Assembly: GCF_030499575.1 (NCBI RefSeq)
Contig: NZ_JASTLC010000001.1
Span: 992,001 to 1,056,000, forward strand
Direction: 5' to 3'
Source of the DNA: Streptomyces sp. DG2A-72
GTDB lineage: Bacteria; Actinomycetota; Actinomycetes; Streptomycetales; Streptomycetaceae
Length of the DNA: 64,000 bases
The position numbers were made by a program, and so were the translations under genes. How positions within the stretch are numbered: position 1 is the stretch's first letter; the number at the start of each line of letters is the position of its first letter. The notes under the pieces are model-generated. The model made no database searches. It worked only from the letters and a program-made list of their open reading frames with translations, and had not been told where the DNA came from. Shown here in pieces: positions 17,050 to 25,752 of the stretch.

Positions 17050-19869
17050 ATGGCACCGCCCCTCTCCAGACGATTCCTTCTCCAGGCCGCCGCCCTCGCG
17101 GCGACGGCCTCACCGCTCTCCTTCGCGGCCTCCGGCCGGGCCGCCGCCGCACCGGCCACACCCACCGCGGCCGACGCACCCGCCACCTGGACCACGCAGC
17201 CCTTCGCGCTCGACGAAGTGCAGCTCGGGCAGGGGGTGTTCGCCGACAAGCGGCAGCTGATGCTGGACCACGCCCGCGGCTACGACGTGAACCGGCTGCT
17301 CCAGGTCTTCCGCGCCAACGCCGGGCTCGCCACGGGCGGCGCGGTGGCGCCGGGCGGCTGGGAAGGGCTGGACGGCGAGGCCAACGGCAATCTGCGCGGC
17401 CACTACACCGGGCACTTCATGACGATGCTGTCGCAGGCCTTCGCCGGCACCGGTGAGCAGGTCTTCGCCGACAAGATCCGCACGATGGTCGGGGCGTTGA
17501 CACAGGTGCGCGAGGCGCTGCGCCACGACCCGGTGGTACTCAAGGCGGCCGGGAAGTTCGGCACCGCGGCGGAGAACGTCCGCGGCTCCCACCAGTACGT
17601 CGATCTCCCCTCCGCCATCCTCGGCGGTGCCTCCGCGATCACCCTGTCCGCCTGGGTGAAGCCCACCCATGACGGCAACTGGGCCCGGATCTTCGACTTC
17701 GGCAACGACACCACGCGCTACCTGTACCTGGCCGCACGCAACGCGAACGGCGTCCCCCGCTTCGCCATCACGACCGGCGGCCCCGGCGGCGAGCAGGGCA
17801 TCGACGGCACGGCCGCGCTGCCGCTGAACCAGTGGAGCCACCTCGCGGTCACGCTCGCGGGCGGCACCGGCACCCTCTACGTCAACGGCACGGCCGTGGC
17901 GCAGAACACGGCGATGACCCTCACGCCGGCCGTACTCGGCACCCTGACCAACAACTGGCTCGGCCGCTCCAACTTCTCCACCGACCCCGTCTTCGCGGGC
18001 GCCTTCGACGAGTTCAACGTCTGGTCGCGTGCCCTGACCGCCGCCGAGATCACGCAGTTGCAGAGCAGCCGGGCCGCCGACTCCTCGGCCGGACGCGGCA
18101 ACCTGGCGTCGTACGCCTTCGACGAGACCACCGGCTCGGCCTTCGCGGACGCCTCCGGCCGCGGGCTGACCGCGACGCTGCGCCGCGCCTGGGGCGCGCC
18201 CAGCCATCCCGGGTTCCTGGCGGCGTACCCCGAGACGCAGTTCATCCAGCTGGAGTCGATGACGGCCAGCGACTACACGCGGGTGTGGGCGCCTTACTAC
18301 ACCGCCCACAAGATCCTCCGGGGGCTGCTGGACGCGCACGCCGCGACCGACGACAGCCGGGCGCTGGACCTCGCGTCGGGCATGGGCGACTGGATGTACT
18401 CCCGGCTGTCGCAGCTGCCCGAGGCCACCCTGCAACGCATGTGGGGCCTGTTCTCCAGCGGTGAGTTCGGCGGCATCGTCGAGGCGATCGTCGATCTGCA
18501 CACGCTCACCGGCAAGGCCGAACACCTCGCGCTGGCCCGCCTGTTCGACCTGGACAAGCTCATCGACGCCTGCGCCGCGAACACCGACACCCTCGACGGG
18601 CTGCACGCCAACCAGCACATACCGATCTTCACGGGTCTGGTCCGGCTGTACGACGCGACGGGCGAGGCCCGTTACCTCACTGCCGCGAAGAACTTCTGGG
18701 GCATGGTCGTACCGGTGCGGATGTACGGCATCGGCGGCACCAGCACCGGAGAGTTCTGGCGGGCCCGGGGCGTGATCGCGGGCACGATCGGCGAGACCAC
18801 CGCCGAGAGCTGCTGCGCGTACAACATGCTCAAGCTCAGCCGGACGCTGTTCTTCCACGAGCAGGACCCGAAGTACATGGACTACTACGAGCGGGCCCTC
18901 TACAACCAGGTGCTCGGCTCCAAGCAGGACAAGGCGGACGCGGAGAAGCCGCTCGTCACGTACTTCATCGGTCTGACGCCCGGCCATGTCCGCGACTACA
19001 CGCCCAAGCAGGGCACCACCTGCTGCGAGGGCACCGGCATGGAGAGCGCCACCAAGTACCAGGACTCGGTGTACTTCAAGAAGGCCGACGGCAGCGCCCT
19101 GTACGTCAACCTCTACAGCCCGTCCACGCTGACGTGGGCGGAGAAGGGCGTCACGGTCGGCCAGACCACCGCCTATCCGAAGGAGCAGGGCAGCACGCTC
19201 ACCATCGGGGGCGGCAGGGCCTCCTTCGAGTTGCGGCTGCGCGTGCCGTCCTGGGCGGCCCGCGGCTTCCGGGTGACGGTCAACGGCGAAGCGGTCAGCG
19301 GTACTCCGACGGCCGGAAGCTATTTCACCGTCTCCCGCACCTGGCGCGGCGGCGACACCGTGCGCGTCACCCTCCCCTTCCGGCTCCGGGTGGAGAAGGC
19401 CCTCGACGATCCGTCCCTGCAGACCCTGTTCTACGGCCCGGTGAACCTGGTCGCCCGCAACTCCTCCACCAGCCATCTGCAGTTCGGCCTGTACCGCAAC
19501 GCCGCGCTCTCCGGTGACCTGCTGCCCACCCTCACCCCGGTCAGCGGCAAGCCGCTCCACTACACCCTCGATGGCACGGAGTTCGCCCCCTTCGCCGAGG
19601 GCACCGAGGATCCGACGCACGCCTACTTCCGGCGCTCGGAGCCCAGGGTGGTCTTCGGCACCAGGGACTCCGGCGTCGCGAACCCCGCGAAGACCGACGG
19701 CACCACGCTGCTCGACGAGGTCTGGGCCGGGGCTCCGTTCGCCACCAAGGCCGCGCTGGTCGCCCGGGTGCGGTCCTCCGTGAACGCATGGGTGTCGGCG
19801 GGCCTGCTCAGCCGGGCGAACGGGCGGACCGTCGTCGCCACGGCGGAAAGGGCGACGTTCGTGTCCTGA
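17050..19869 (+). CDS. Secreted GH127 beta-L-arabinofuranosidase with inserted LamG domain
   Basis: A 939-residue exported enzyme with a twin-arginine signal (SRRFLLQAAALAATA, cleavage near residue 34). GH127 sequence begins at about residue 50 (FALDEVQLGQGVFADKRQL), is interrupted at about 160-335 by a LamG/concanavalin-like domain (ITLSAWVKP, WSHLAVTLAGGTGTLYVNG, FDEFNVWSRALTAAEI), and resumes at about 385. The zinc/cysteine active site is intact: E586 and C588 in the AESCC motif and C658-C659 in TTCCEG, the same spacing class as E338/C340/C417/C418 of the bifidobacterial enzyme; C658 would be the nucleophile and E568 the probable acid/base. Substrates are likely beta-linked arabinofuranosides from plant glycoproteins or pectic side chains. 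GGAGGAGC precedes the ATG. Confidence 0.9.
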   Translation: MAPPLSRRFLLQAAALAATASPLSFAASGRAAAAPATPTAADAPATWTTQPFALDEVQLGQGVFADKRQLMLDHARGYDVNRLLQVFRANAGLATGGAVAPGGWEGLDGEANGNLRGHYTGHFMTMLSQAFAGTGEQVFADKIRTMVGALTQVREALRHDPVVLKAAGKFGTAAENVRGSHQYVDLPSAILGGASAITLSAWVKPTHDGNWARIFDFGNDTTRYLYLAARNANGVPRFAITTGGPGGEQGIDGTAALPLNQWSHLAVTLAGGTGTLYVNGTAVAQNTAMTLTPAVLGTLTNNWLGRSNFSTDPVFAGAFDEFNVWSRALTAAEITQLQSSRAADSSAGRGNLASYAFDETTGSAFADASGRGLTATLRRAWGAPSHPGFLAAYPETQFIQLESMTASDYTRVWAPYYTAHKILRGLLDAHAATDDSRALDLASGMGDWMYSRLSQLPEATLQRMWGLFSSGEFGGIVEAIVDLHTLTGKAEHLALARLFDLDKLIDACAANTDTLDGLHANQHIPIFTGLVRLYDATGEARYLTAAKNFWGMVVPVRMYGIGGTSTGEFWRARGVIAGTIGETTAESCCAYNMLKLSRTLFFHEQDPKYMDYYERALYNQVLGSKQDKADAEKPLVTYFIGLTPGHVRDYTPKQGTTCCEGTGMESATKYQDSVYFKKADGSALYVNLYSPSTLTWAEKGVTVGQTTAYPKEQGSTLTIGGGRASFELRLRVPSWAARGFRVTVNGEAVSGTPTAGSYFTVSRTWRGGDTVRVTLPFRLRVEKALDDPSLQTLFYGPVNLVARNSSTSHLQFGLYRNAALSGDLLPTLTPVSGKPLHYTLDGTEFAPFAEGTEDPTHAYFRRSEPRVVFGTRDSGVANPAKTDGTTLLDEVWAGAPFATKAALVARVRSSVNAWVSAGLLSRANGRTVVATAERATFVS

Positions 19870-19903
19870 CAGACGGCGCGCGCCCGCCGCCCCGCGCGGG
19901 GAT

Positions 19904-19930
19904 CCTGGAGTCGGCACCGCGGACTCCAGG
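19904..19930 (+). terminator. Hairpin downstream of the GH127 gene
   Basis: CCTGGAGTC (19904-19912) pairs with GACTCCAGG (19922-19930) around a 9-nt loop, 34 bp after the GH127 stop and 13 bp before the TfoX-like ATG; it may act as a terminator or attenuator. Confidence 0.45.
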
Positions 19931-19943
19931 AACGAGGAACGTC

Positions 19944-20273
19944 ATGGCGTACGACGAAGGACTGGCCGAGCGGATCAGGGCGCACCTGGGCCCGGACCCG
20001 GAGGTCACCGAGAAGAAGATGTTCGGCGGCCTAGCCTTCCTGCACCGCGGCAACATGGCCGTCGGGGTGAGCGGCGACGACCTCATGGTCCGGGTCGGCC
20101 CGGACGCCGCTGAGGCGGCGCTGGCCCGGCCCGGTACCCGGGTCTTCGACATGACGGGACGGCCGATGCGCGGCTGGATCCTCGTCGACGGCTCCGCGCT
20201 GGCGGAGGACGCCGACCTCGGGGCGTGGGTCGATCAGGGACACGCGTTCGCGGCGAGCCTGCCGCCGAAGTGA
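19944..20273 (+). CDS. TfoX/Sxy N-terminal domain protein
   Basis: A 109-residue protein consisting solely of the TfoX N-terminal domain: LAERIRAHLGPDPEVTEKKMFGGLAFLHRGNMAVGVSG and LMVRVGPD, with the basic MTGRPMRGWILVD strand. In gammaproteobacteria TfoX/Sxy activates competence genes with CRP; short actinobacterial TfoX-N proteins are common and of unknown role. The ATG at 19944 is preceded by a GAGG-like site. It converges with the LysR-effector-like gene, whose stop lies 8 bp away. Confidence 0.88.
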   Translation: MAYDEGLAERIRAHLGPDPEVTEKKMFGGLAFLHRGNMAVGVSGDDLMVRVGPDAAEAALARPGTRVFDMTGRPMRGWILVDGSALAEDADLGAWVDQGHAFAASLPPK

Positions 20274-20281
20274 GCCTCGGG

Positions 20282-21055
20282 CTACGACCGGCGGCGGGGC
20301 TTGCCGCGTTTCGCGCCACCGCCGCCGCGCGTGGGCTTTCCTGTCGTCTTGCCCGGCGCGGGCTTGCGCCGGGCACCGGACGTCTCGGCCCGCTTGGCCT
20401 TCGGCTGAGACTGGGGCTGGGGCTGGGGCTGAGCAGCAGGCTGCGTACGTCCCCTCGTGCTGTTGACCGTCCGTCCGCGGACGATCCCGATGAAGTCCTC
20501 GACCAGCTCGGTGGTCGCCTCCTCGGGCCACGACAGGACGACGCTCGACTGAGGGGCGTCCACGACGGGCCGGTAGGTCACGTCCCGGCGGTGGTACAGA
20601 CGGGCGAGCGACTGGGGTACGACGAGCAGGCCCACGCCCGCCGCCACCAGCTCGACGGCGTCCTGCGTGGTGGCGGGGCGCTCGAAGGCGGGCTGCCCGG
20701 GCGGGCGCTCCCAGTCGAAGACGTCGTCCAGGGGGTGGAACACCACCTCGTCGGCGAGATCCTCGACGGACACCTCCTCGGCGGCGGTCACCAGATGGTC
20801 CTTGGGGACCATGACGACCGTCGTCTCGGTGTAGAGCGGGATCGCGCTGAAGAACGTACGGTCCACGGGGAGCCGTACGAAACCCGCGTCCGCGCCCCCT
20901 TCGCGCAAGACGTCGGATGCTTCCGCGGCCGGTACGGCGACCAGGTCGAGCGGGACGTCGGGCAGGCGCTCGTTCCAGATCCGCACCCACTTGGCGGGCG
21001 TCACCCCGGGGACGTACGCGAGCCGGAACGAGGGGGAACTTTCCGAGCCTGTCAC
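20282..21055 (-). CDS. LysR substrate-binding-domain protein lacking a DNA-binding domain
   Basis: A 257-residue protein that begins directly with the effector-binding fold of LysR regulators (FRLAYVPGVTPAKWVRIWNE, then VPAAEASDVLREGGADAGFVRLPVD and DAVELVAAGVGLLVVPQSLA), so the usual N-terminal helix-turn-helix of about 60 residues is absent. The C-terminal about 60 residues are Gln/Pro then Lys/Arg-rich (PQPQPQSQPKAKRAE, KRGKPRRRS) and could bind nucleic acid. No upstream frame supplies a helix-turn-helix, so this appears to be a genuine stand-alone effector protein, a form known in Streptomyces. It is divergent from the DUF5997 gene (59-bp spacer). Confidence 0.8.
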   Translation of the reverse strand: MTGSESSPSFRLAYVPGVTPAKWVRIWNERLPDVPLDLVAVPAAEASDVLREGGADAGFVRLPVDRTFFSAIPLYTETTVVMVPKDHLVTAAEEVSVEDLADEVVFHPLDDVFDWERPPGQPAFERPATTQDAVELVAAGVGLLVVPQSLARLYHRRDVTYRPVVDAPQSSVVLSWPEEATTELVEDFIGIVRGRTVNSTRGRTQPAAQPQPQPQSQPKAKRAETSGARRKPAPGKTTGKPTRGGGGAKRGKPRRRS

Positions 21056-21113
21056 TCCGCCAGGTTACCCGGCGTGGTCGGAGGTCTCTTGCCCGGTCGT
21101 TAGTCTTGACAGC

Positions 21114-21524
21114 ATGAAGTCGCACCAGACCGCCCAGACCATGAAGCCCGCGACCGCGGCGAAGAAGCTGGGTGTGTACCTCGAGGCCACCCCCGCCGAG
21201 TTCCAGGAGGGTGTCGTCTCGCGTGCCGAGCTGAACGCGCTCCAGGCCGATCCGCCACAGTGGCTGCAGGACCTGCGCGCAGGCGGCCCGCACCCGCGTC
21301 CGGTCGTCGCGGCGAAGCTCGGCGTGTCCATCGCGGGTCTGGGGCGCGGCGGGATCACCGAACCCCTCACCACCGAGCAGATCGAGGCCCTGAAGAGGGA
21401 CATGCCCGAGTGGCTGGAGAAGGAGCGGGCCACCCAGGCCGAGGTCCGCAAGGAAGCGGCCCGCATCAAGAAGAGGAACACGGAGCGCGCCGCCCGGACC
21501 GACCAGTCGCCTCCCTCGCCGTGA
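21114..21524 (+). CDS. DUF5997 family protein
   Basis: A 136-residue protein with the DUF5997 pattern: TMKPATAAKKLGVYLEATP, FQEGVVSRAELNALQADPP, and PVVAAKLGVSIAGLGRGGI with ITEPLTTEQIEALKRDMPEWL. The C-terminus is charged and helical (ERATQAEVRKEAARIKKRN). The function is unknown. In actinobacteria it is typically adjacent to a LysR-effector-like gene, as here, which suggests a linked role. Its 3' end overlaps the 3' end of the convergent xdhC-like frame by about 59 bp. Confidence 0.85.
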   Translation: MKSHQTAQTMKPATAAKKLGVYLEATPAEFQEGVVSRAELNALQADPPQWLQDLRAGGPHPRPVVAAKLGVSIAGLGRGGITEPLTTEQIEALKRDMPEWLEKERATQAEVRKEAARIKKRNTERAARTDQSPPSP

Positions 21525-22641
21525 TCGCCGTGATGGCCGCGGTAGGCACGGCACGGTGAATCGGCGTCCCTGAATCGGTGAGCGGTACACCCGTCCCGCC
21601 GCGCCGAGTCGCGACGATCTCCGCTGCGATGGACAGCGCGGTCTCCTCCGGTGTGCGGGCGCCGAGGTCGAGGCCGATGGGTGAGCGCAGCCGGGCCAAC
21701 TCGCTTTCTGTGAGCCCGACTTCACGCAGTCGCTCTTCCCTGTCCGCATGCGTACGGCGTGAGCCCATCGCGCCGACGTACGCGACCGGCAGTCGCAGTG
21801 CCGTCTCCAGCAGCGGTACGTCGAACTTGGCGTCGTGGGTCAGTACGCACAGCACCGTGCGCTCGTCGGTCTCCGTGTGCCGGAGGTAGCTGTCCGGCCA
21901 CTCGACCACGATCTCGTCCGCCTCGGGGAAGCGGGCGCGGGTGGCGAAGACGGGGCGGGCGTCGCACACGGTGACGTGGTAGCCGAGGAACTTGCCGGTG
22001 CGGGCGAGGGCGGCGGCGAAGTCGATCGCGCCGAAGATGATCATGCGGGGTGGTGGGGTGTGGGTCTCTATGAAGAGGGTGAGGCCGTCGAGTTCGACAG
22101 TGCGGGTGCCTTCGGCGGTCAGGGGGGTGAGGGGCTCGGTGGGGAAGGTTGTGGGTCGGCTGCGGGCCGTCTGGGGCTGGTCGCGCAGTTCCCCGCGCCC
22201 CTTAGGTAGCTCCAGCACAGCCGTGCCCAGAAGTCCCGCCGGTCCACTTATCACCCGGGCCAGCGCCGTTGGCTCTCCTTGCGCTGCCTGCGACAGTGCC
22301 GCCTCGTACACCTCCCGGTCAGGGGTGTCCCGTGTCACCGGCGTGACCAAGACCTCGATCACCCCGCCGCACGTCAGCCCCACCGCGAACGCGTCCTCGT
22401 CGCTGTAGCCGAAGCGTTCGACGACTGTCTCGCCGTTCTCGAGGGCCTGGACGCACAGGTCGTACACAGCGCCCTCCACGCAGCCGCCGGACACCGAGCC
22501 GATGGCCGTGCCGGTGGTGTCGACGGCGAGGGCGGCGCCGGGTGGGCGGGGGGCGCTGCCGCCGACGGAGACGACGGTGGCGACGGCGAAGTCGCGGCCC
22601 TCCTCGGTCCATTTGGCCAGCTCGGCGGCGAGGTCAAGCAT
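21466..22641 (-). CDS. XdhC/PaoD-like molybdenum cofactor insertion protein
   Basis: A 391-residue protein that loads modified molybdenum cofactor into the partner hydroxylase. The N-terminal XdhC domain is LDLAAELAKWTEEGRDFAVATVV with the GSAPRPPGAALAVD and GSVSGGCVEGAVYDL motifs (C53 region); the C-terminal Rossmann domain contains RMIIFGAIDFAAALAR and AYVGAMGSRRTHADREERL. It overlaps the molybdopterin-subunit gene by 8 bp at its start, marking it as the last gene of a four-gene operon. Residues around PKGRGELRDQPQTARSR are foreign to the family and derive from a dispersed repeat inserted in frame. The last about 30 residues (after TGVPLTDSGTPIHRA) look like read-through into the convergent gene. 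Confidence 0.9.
   Translation of the reverse strand: MLDLAAELAKWTEEGRDFAVATVVSVGGSAPRPPGAALAVDTTGTAIGSVSGGCVEGAVYDLCVQALENGETVVERFGYSDEDAFAVGLTCGGVIEVLVTPVTRDTPDREVYEAALSQAAQGEPTALARVISGPAGLLGTAVLELPKGRGELRDQPQTARSRPTTFPTEPLTPLTAEGTRTVELDGLTLFIETHTPPPRMIIFGAIDFAAALARTGKFLGYHVTVCDARPVFATRARFPEADEIVVEWPDSYLRHTETDERTVLCVLTHDAKFDVPLLETALRLPVAYVGAMGSRRTHADREERLREVGLTESELARLRSPIGLDLGARTPEETALSIAAEIVATRRGGTGVPLTDSGTPIHRAVPTAAITAITAREATGRSGRRAPCSSS
22150..22206 (-). repeat. Dispersed palindromic repeat copy inside the xdhC-like gene
   Basis: On the minus strand it reads AAGGGGCGCGGGGAACTGCG then CGACCAGCCCCAGACGG and CCCGCAGCCGACCCAC, matching the family core from the hairpin arm onward. It is translated within the gene as about 19 extra residues without frame disruption, between the two XdhC domains. 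Confidence 0.8.
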
Positions 22642-24763
22642 GTCGGCCTGCCTGGAGGACCCGGTCGGGGCGGATCGGGAGACTGCGGTGGCGTACGCCG
22701 GTCGCGTGCCAGACCGCGTTGGCGACGGCAGCGGCGGCGCCCACGATGCCGATCTCGCCGATGCCCTTGATGCCGATGGGGTCGTCGGCGTCCCGTTCCT
22801 CCTGCAGCCAGTCGGCCTCGATGAGCGGTACGTCGGCGTTGGCGGCGAAGTGGTAGCCCGCGAGGTCGGCGCCGACGTGGGCGCCCGAGGCCGGGTCACG
22901 GACCGCCTCTTCGTGCAGGGCCATGGAGATACCCCAGGTCATCCCGCCGACGAACTGGTTGCGGGCGGTCAGCGGGTTGACGATCCGGCCCGCCGCGAAG
23001 ATGCCGAGCATACGGCGGACGCGTACCTCGCCGGTGGTGACGTCGACGGCGGCCTCGGCGAAGTGAGCGCCGTAGGAGTGCCGTTCCTTCTGCGACAGGG
23101 CGGCGATGGCCGCCGAGGTGTCCGAGCGGACGGTGATGCCGTCCGGCGGGACGGCGGCACCCGGGACGAGTCGCTCGCGCAGTTCGTCCGCCGCCGCGGT
23201 GATCGCCCAGGCCCAGGAGCTGGTGCCCATCGAGCCGCCCGCGATCATCGCCGGTCCGAAGTCGCTGTCGCCGATCAGGACGCGGACGCGGTCCGGAGTC
23301 ACCTGGAGCGCGTCCGCCGCGATCAGGGTGAGGGCGGTCCGTGCGCCGGTGCCGATGTCCGACGCGGAGATCCGGACGGTGAAGGTGCCGTCCGCCTCCG
23401 CCGTCATCGCCGCCGTGGAGGGGAAGGCGCCCGCGTGGAAGGTGGCCGCGGCCGTGCCGGTGCCGAGCAGCCACCGGCCGTCGCGGCGCAGGCCGGGGCG
23501 GGGGTCGCGGTCGGCCCAGCCGAACCTGCGGGCGCCTTCCCGGAAGCAGTCGAGCAGGAGCCGGCGGCCGGCGAAGGGCAGCCCGGACACGGGACCCGTC
23601 TCGGGTTCGTTGCGGGCGCGCAGGTCGATCGGGTCGACGCCGCACTTCTCGGCCAGTTCGTCGAGCGCCGACTCCAGCGCGAACGACCCCGGTGCCTCAC
23701 CCGGCGCGCGCATCCAGGTCGGGGTCGGCACGTCGAGCCGTACGATCCGGTGGGCCGTGTGGTGGGCGTCGGCGTCGTACAGCACCCGGCCCGGCAGGGC
23801 GCTGGGCTCCAGGAACTCGTGCACCGTCGAGGAGAGGTTGAGAGCTTGGTGCTCCAGTGCGCGCAGGCGTCCGTCGGGGTCGGCGCCGAGCCTGATGCGC
23901 TGGGCCGTGGGGCTGCGGTAGCCGACCAGCGAGAACATCTGCCGGCGGGTCAGGACGACGCGGACCGGGCGCTGGAGGACGGTCGCGGCCATGACGGCGG
24001 CCACCTGGTGGGCGCGGACGCCCTTGGATCCGAAGCCGCCGCCGATGTGTTCGGAGCGCACGCGCACCGAGGCCGGGTCGAGCGAGAACAGGCTCGCGAG
24101 TTCGCCCTGCACCCAGATGCTGCCCTGGTTGGAGTCGACGACTTCGAGACGGCCGCCGTCCCAGTGGGCGGTGGCCGCGTGCGGCTCCATCGGGCTGTGG
24201 TGTTCCTCGGGCGTGGTGTACTCGGCGTCCACGACGACGGCGGACCGGGCGAGTTCGCCCTCCAGGTCGCCCTTCGCGGTCACGGCCGGGGCGACGGCCG
24301 TGTCCGCCGCCGTGTAGGCGTCCGGACGCCCGTCGGAGAACGCGACGTCGTGCGGCTCCTGGTCGTAGTGCACCACGAGCGCCTCGGCGGCCTCCCGCGC
24401 CTGCTCGGAGGTCCGGGCGACGACCAGCGCCACGGGCCAGCCCGCGTGCGGCACCCGGTCGTGCTGGAAGAGCGCGACGGACGGGTCGGGTTTCATCCCC
24501 ATGAGCCCCGCGTAGTCGGTCTCGACGTGCAGGGCGTTCCCGTGGTGCAGGACGGTGAGGACGCCGGGCATCGCCAGGACGGCGTCGGTGTCCATCGCAC
24601 GGATGCGGCCGCGGGCGACCGTGGACAACACCAGCCAGCCGTGGGCCAGTTCGGCGAAGGGGATCTCTCCTGCGTAGCGGGCGGCGCCAGTGACCTTGTC
24701 GCGTCCCTCCACGCGCGTGTGCGCGGTGCCGACGAAGCCTTTCAGGGGGGTGACGGTGGTCAT
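22634..24763 (-). CDS. Molybdopterin-binding subunit of a PaoABC-like aldehyde oxidoreductase
   Basis: A 709-residue large subunit of the xanthine oxidase family. It carries the ALDH/xanthine dehydrogenase a/b hammerhead domain (KVTGAARYAGEIPFAELAHGW), the molybdopterin-contacting EEHHSPMEPHAATAHW and HIGGGFGSKG segments, RMLGIFAAGRIVNPLTARNQ, and near residue 670 the catalytic glutamate motif GIKGIGEIGIVG. The closest pattern is PaoC/YagR of E. coli, which oxidises aromatic aldehydes. No export signal is seen. The start at 24763 overlaps the stop of the FAD subunit gene (ATGA), and the 3' end overlaps the xdhC-like gene. Confidence 0.93.
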   Translation of the reverse strand: MTTVTPLKGFVGTAHTRVEGRDKVTGAARYAGEIPFAELAHGWLVLSTVARGRIRAMDTDAVLAMPGVLTVLHHGNALHVETDYAGLMGMKPDPSVALFQHDRVPHAGWPVALVVARTSEQAREAAEALVVHYDQEPHDVAFSDGRPDAYTAADTAVAPAVTAKGDLEGELARSAVVVDAEYTTPEEHHSPMEPHAATAHWDGGRLEVVDSNQGSIWVQGELASLFSLDPASVRVRSEHIGGGFGSKGVRAHQVAAVMAATVLQRPVRVVLTRRQMFSLVGYRSPTAQRIRLGADPDGRLRALEHQALNLSSTVHEFLEPSALPGRVLYDADAHHTAHRIVRLDVPTPTWMRAPGEAPGSFALESALDELAEKCGVDPIDLRARNEPETGPVSGLPFAGRRLLLDCFREGARRFGWADRDPRPGLRRDGRWLLGTGTAAATFHAGAFPSTAAMTAEADGTFTVRISASDIGTGARTALTLIAADALQVTPDRVRVLIGDSDFGPAMIAGGSMGTSSWAWAITAAADELRERLVPGAAVPPDGITVRSDTSAAIAALSQKERHSYGAHFAEAAVDVTTGEVRVRRMLGIFAAGRIVNPLTARNQFVGGMTWGISMALHEEAVRDPASGAHVGADLAGYHFAANADVPLIEADWLQEERDADDPIGIKGIGEIGIVGAAAAVANAVWHATGVRHRSLPIRPDRVLQAGRHA

Positions 24764-25752
24764 CGGGCGGTCTCCTGGGCGAGTTCGGTCAGCACGGCCA
24801 CCATGAGGTTGCGCATGAGGGTCACCTTGTATCCGTTGTGGGGCAGGGGCCGGGCCGCGGCCAGTTCGGCGTCCGCGGCGGCCTCGAAGGTGCGGGCGTC
24901 GGCCGGTGCGCCCGTCAGCACCCGCTCGGCCTCCCGGGCCCGCCACGGCCGCGACGCGACCGCTCCCAGAGCCAGCCGCGTCTCCCGTACGACTCCTGCC
25001 TCGACGTCGAGCGCGGCGGCGACCGAGCCGATCGCGAACGCGTACGAGGCACGCTCGCGCACCTTGCGGTAGCGGGAGTGGGCCGCGACCGGCGCGGGCG
25101 GCAGGGTGACGCCGGTGATCAGGGCGCCCTGCGGCAGGGCGGTCTCCAGGTGCGGGGTGTCACCGACCGGCAGATAGAAGTCGCTGAGCGGCAACTCCCC
25201 GGGCCCATCGGCGGTTTCGTACGACACGACCGCGTCGAAGGCGGCGAGCGCCACGCCCATGTCCGACGGGTGTACGGCCACGCAGTGGTCGGAGGCGCCG
25301 AGGATCGCCGCGTTGTGGTGCTCGCCCTCGATCGCGGGGCAACCGCTGCCGGGGACACGCTTGTTGCAGGGCCGGCTCACGTCGGCGAAATAGCCGCAGC
25401 GGGTGCGCTGGAGGAGATTTCCGCCGACCGTGGCCATGTTGCGCAGCTGCCCGGACGCGCCGGCCAGCACCGCCTGCGTCAACGCCGGATAGCGGCGCCG
25501 GACTTCGGGGTGGGCGGCCAGGTCGCTGTTGGTGACGGTCGCGCCGATCCGCAGGGCGCCGTCGCTCGTCGACTCGATGCGGTCCAGGGGCAGTTCACGG
25601 ACGTCGACGAGCCGGGCGGGCCGCTCGACGCCGGTCTTCATCAGGTCGACGAGGTTGGTGCCGCCGCCGAGGAAACGCGCCTGAGGGTCGGCGTCGAGCA
25701 GCGCGACGGCGCCGGAGACGTCGAGGACGCGCTGATAGCCGAACTCCCTCAT
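24760..25752 (-). CDS. FAD-binding subunit with PaoB-type [4Fe-4S] site
   Basis: A 330-residue subunit of the CO dehydrogenase flavoprotein family: FAD-binding RFLGGGTNLVDLMKTG and GQLRNMATVGGNLLQRTRCGYF. The loop containing C119, C129, C138 and C157 (RPCNKRVPGSGCP) is the distinctive cysteine set that binds an extra [4Fe-4S] cluster in PaoB, and separates this enzyme from ordinary xanthine dehydrogenases. It passes electrons from the [2Fe-2S] subunit to FAD. ATGA overlaps at both ends (25749-25752 and 24760-24763) indicate tight translational coupling. Confidence 0.93.
   Translation of the reverse strand: MREFGYQRVLDVSGAVALLDADPQARFLGGGTNLVDLMKTGVERPARLVDVRELPLDRIESTSDGALRIGATVTNSDLAAHPEVRRRYPALTQAVLAGASGQLRNMATVGGNLLQRTRCGYFADVSRPCNKRVPGSGCPAIEGEHHNAAILGASDHCVAVHPSDMGVALAAFDAVVSYETADGPGELPLSDFYLPVGDTPHLETALPQGALITGVTLPPAPVAAHSRYRKVRERASYAFAIGSVAAALDVEAGVVRETRLALGAVASRPWRAREAERVLTGAPADARTFEAAADAELAAARPLPHNGYKVTLMRNLMVAVLTELAQETAR

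Noticed and set aside
17110..19917. 935-codon open frame antisense to GH127
   Set aside because: Composition Gly/Arg/Val-rich without motifs; the plus-strand frame has a complete active site and signal peptide.
22502..25072. 856-codon plus-strand frame across the molybdenum hydroxylase genes
   Set aside because: Antisense shadow of three genes with intact cofactor motifs and overlapping starts and stops.
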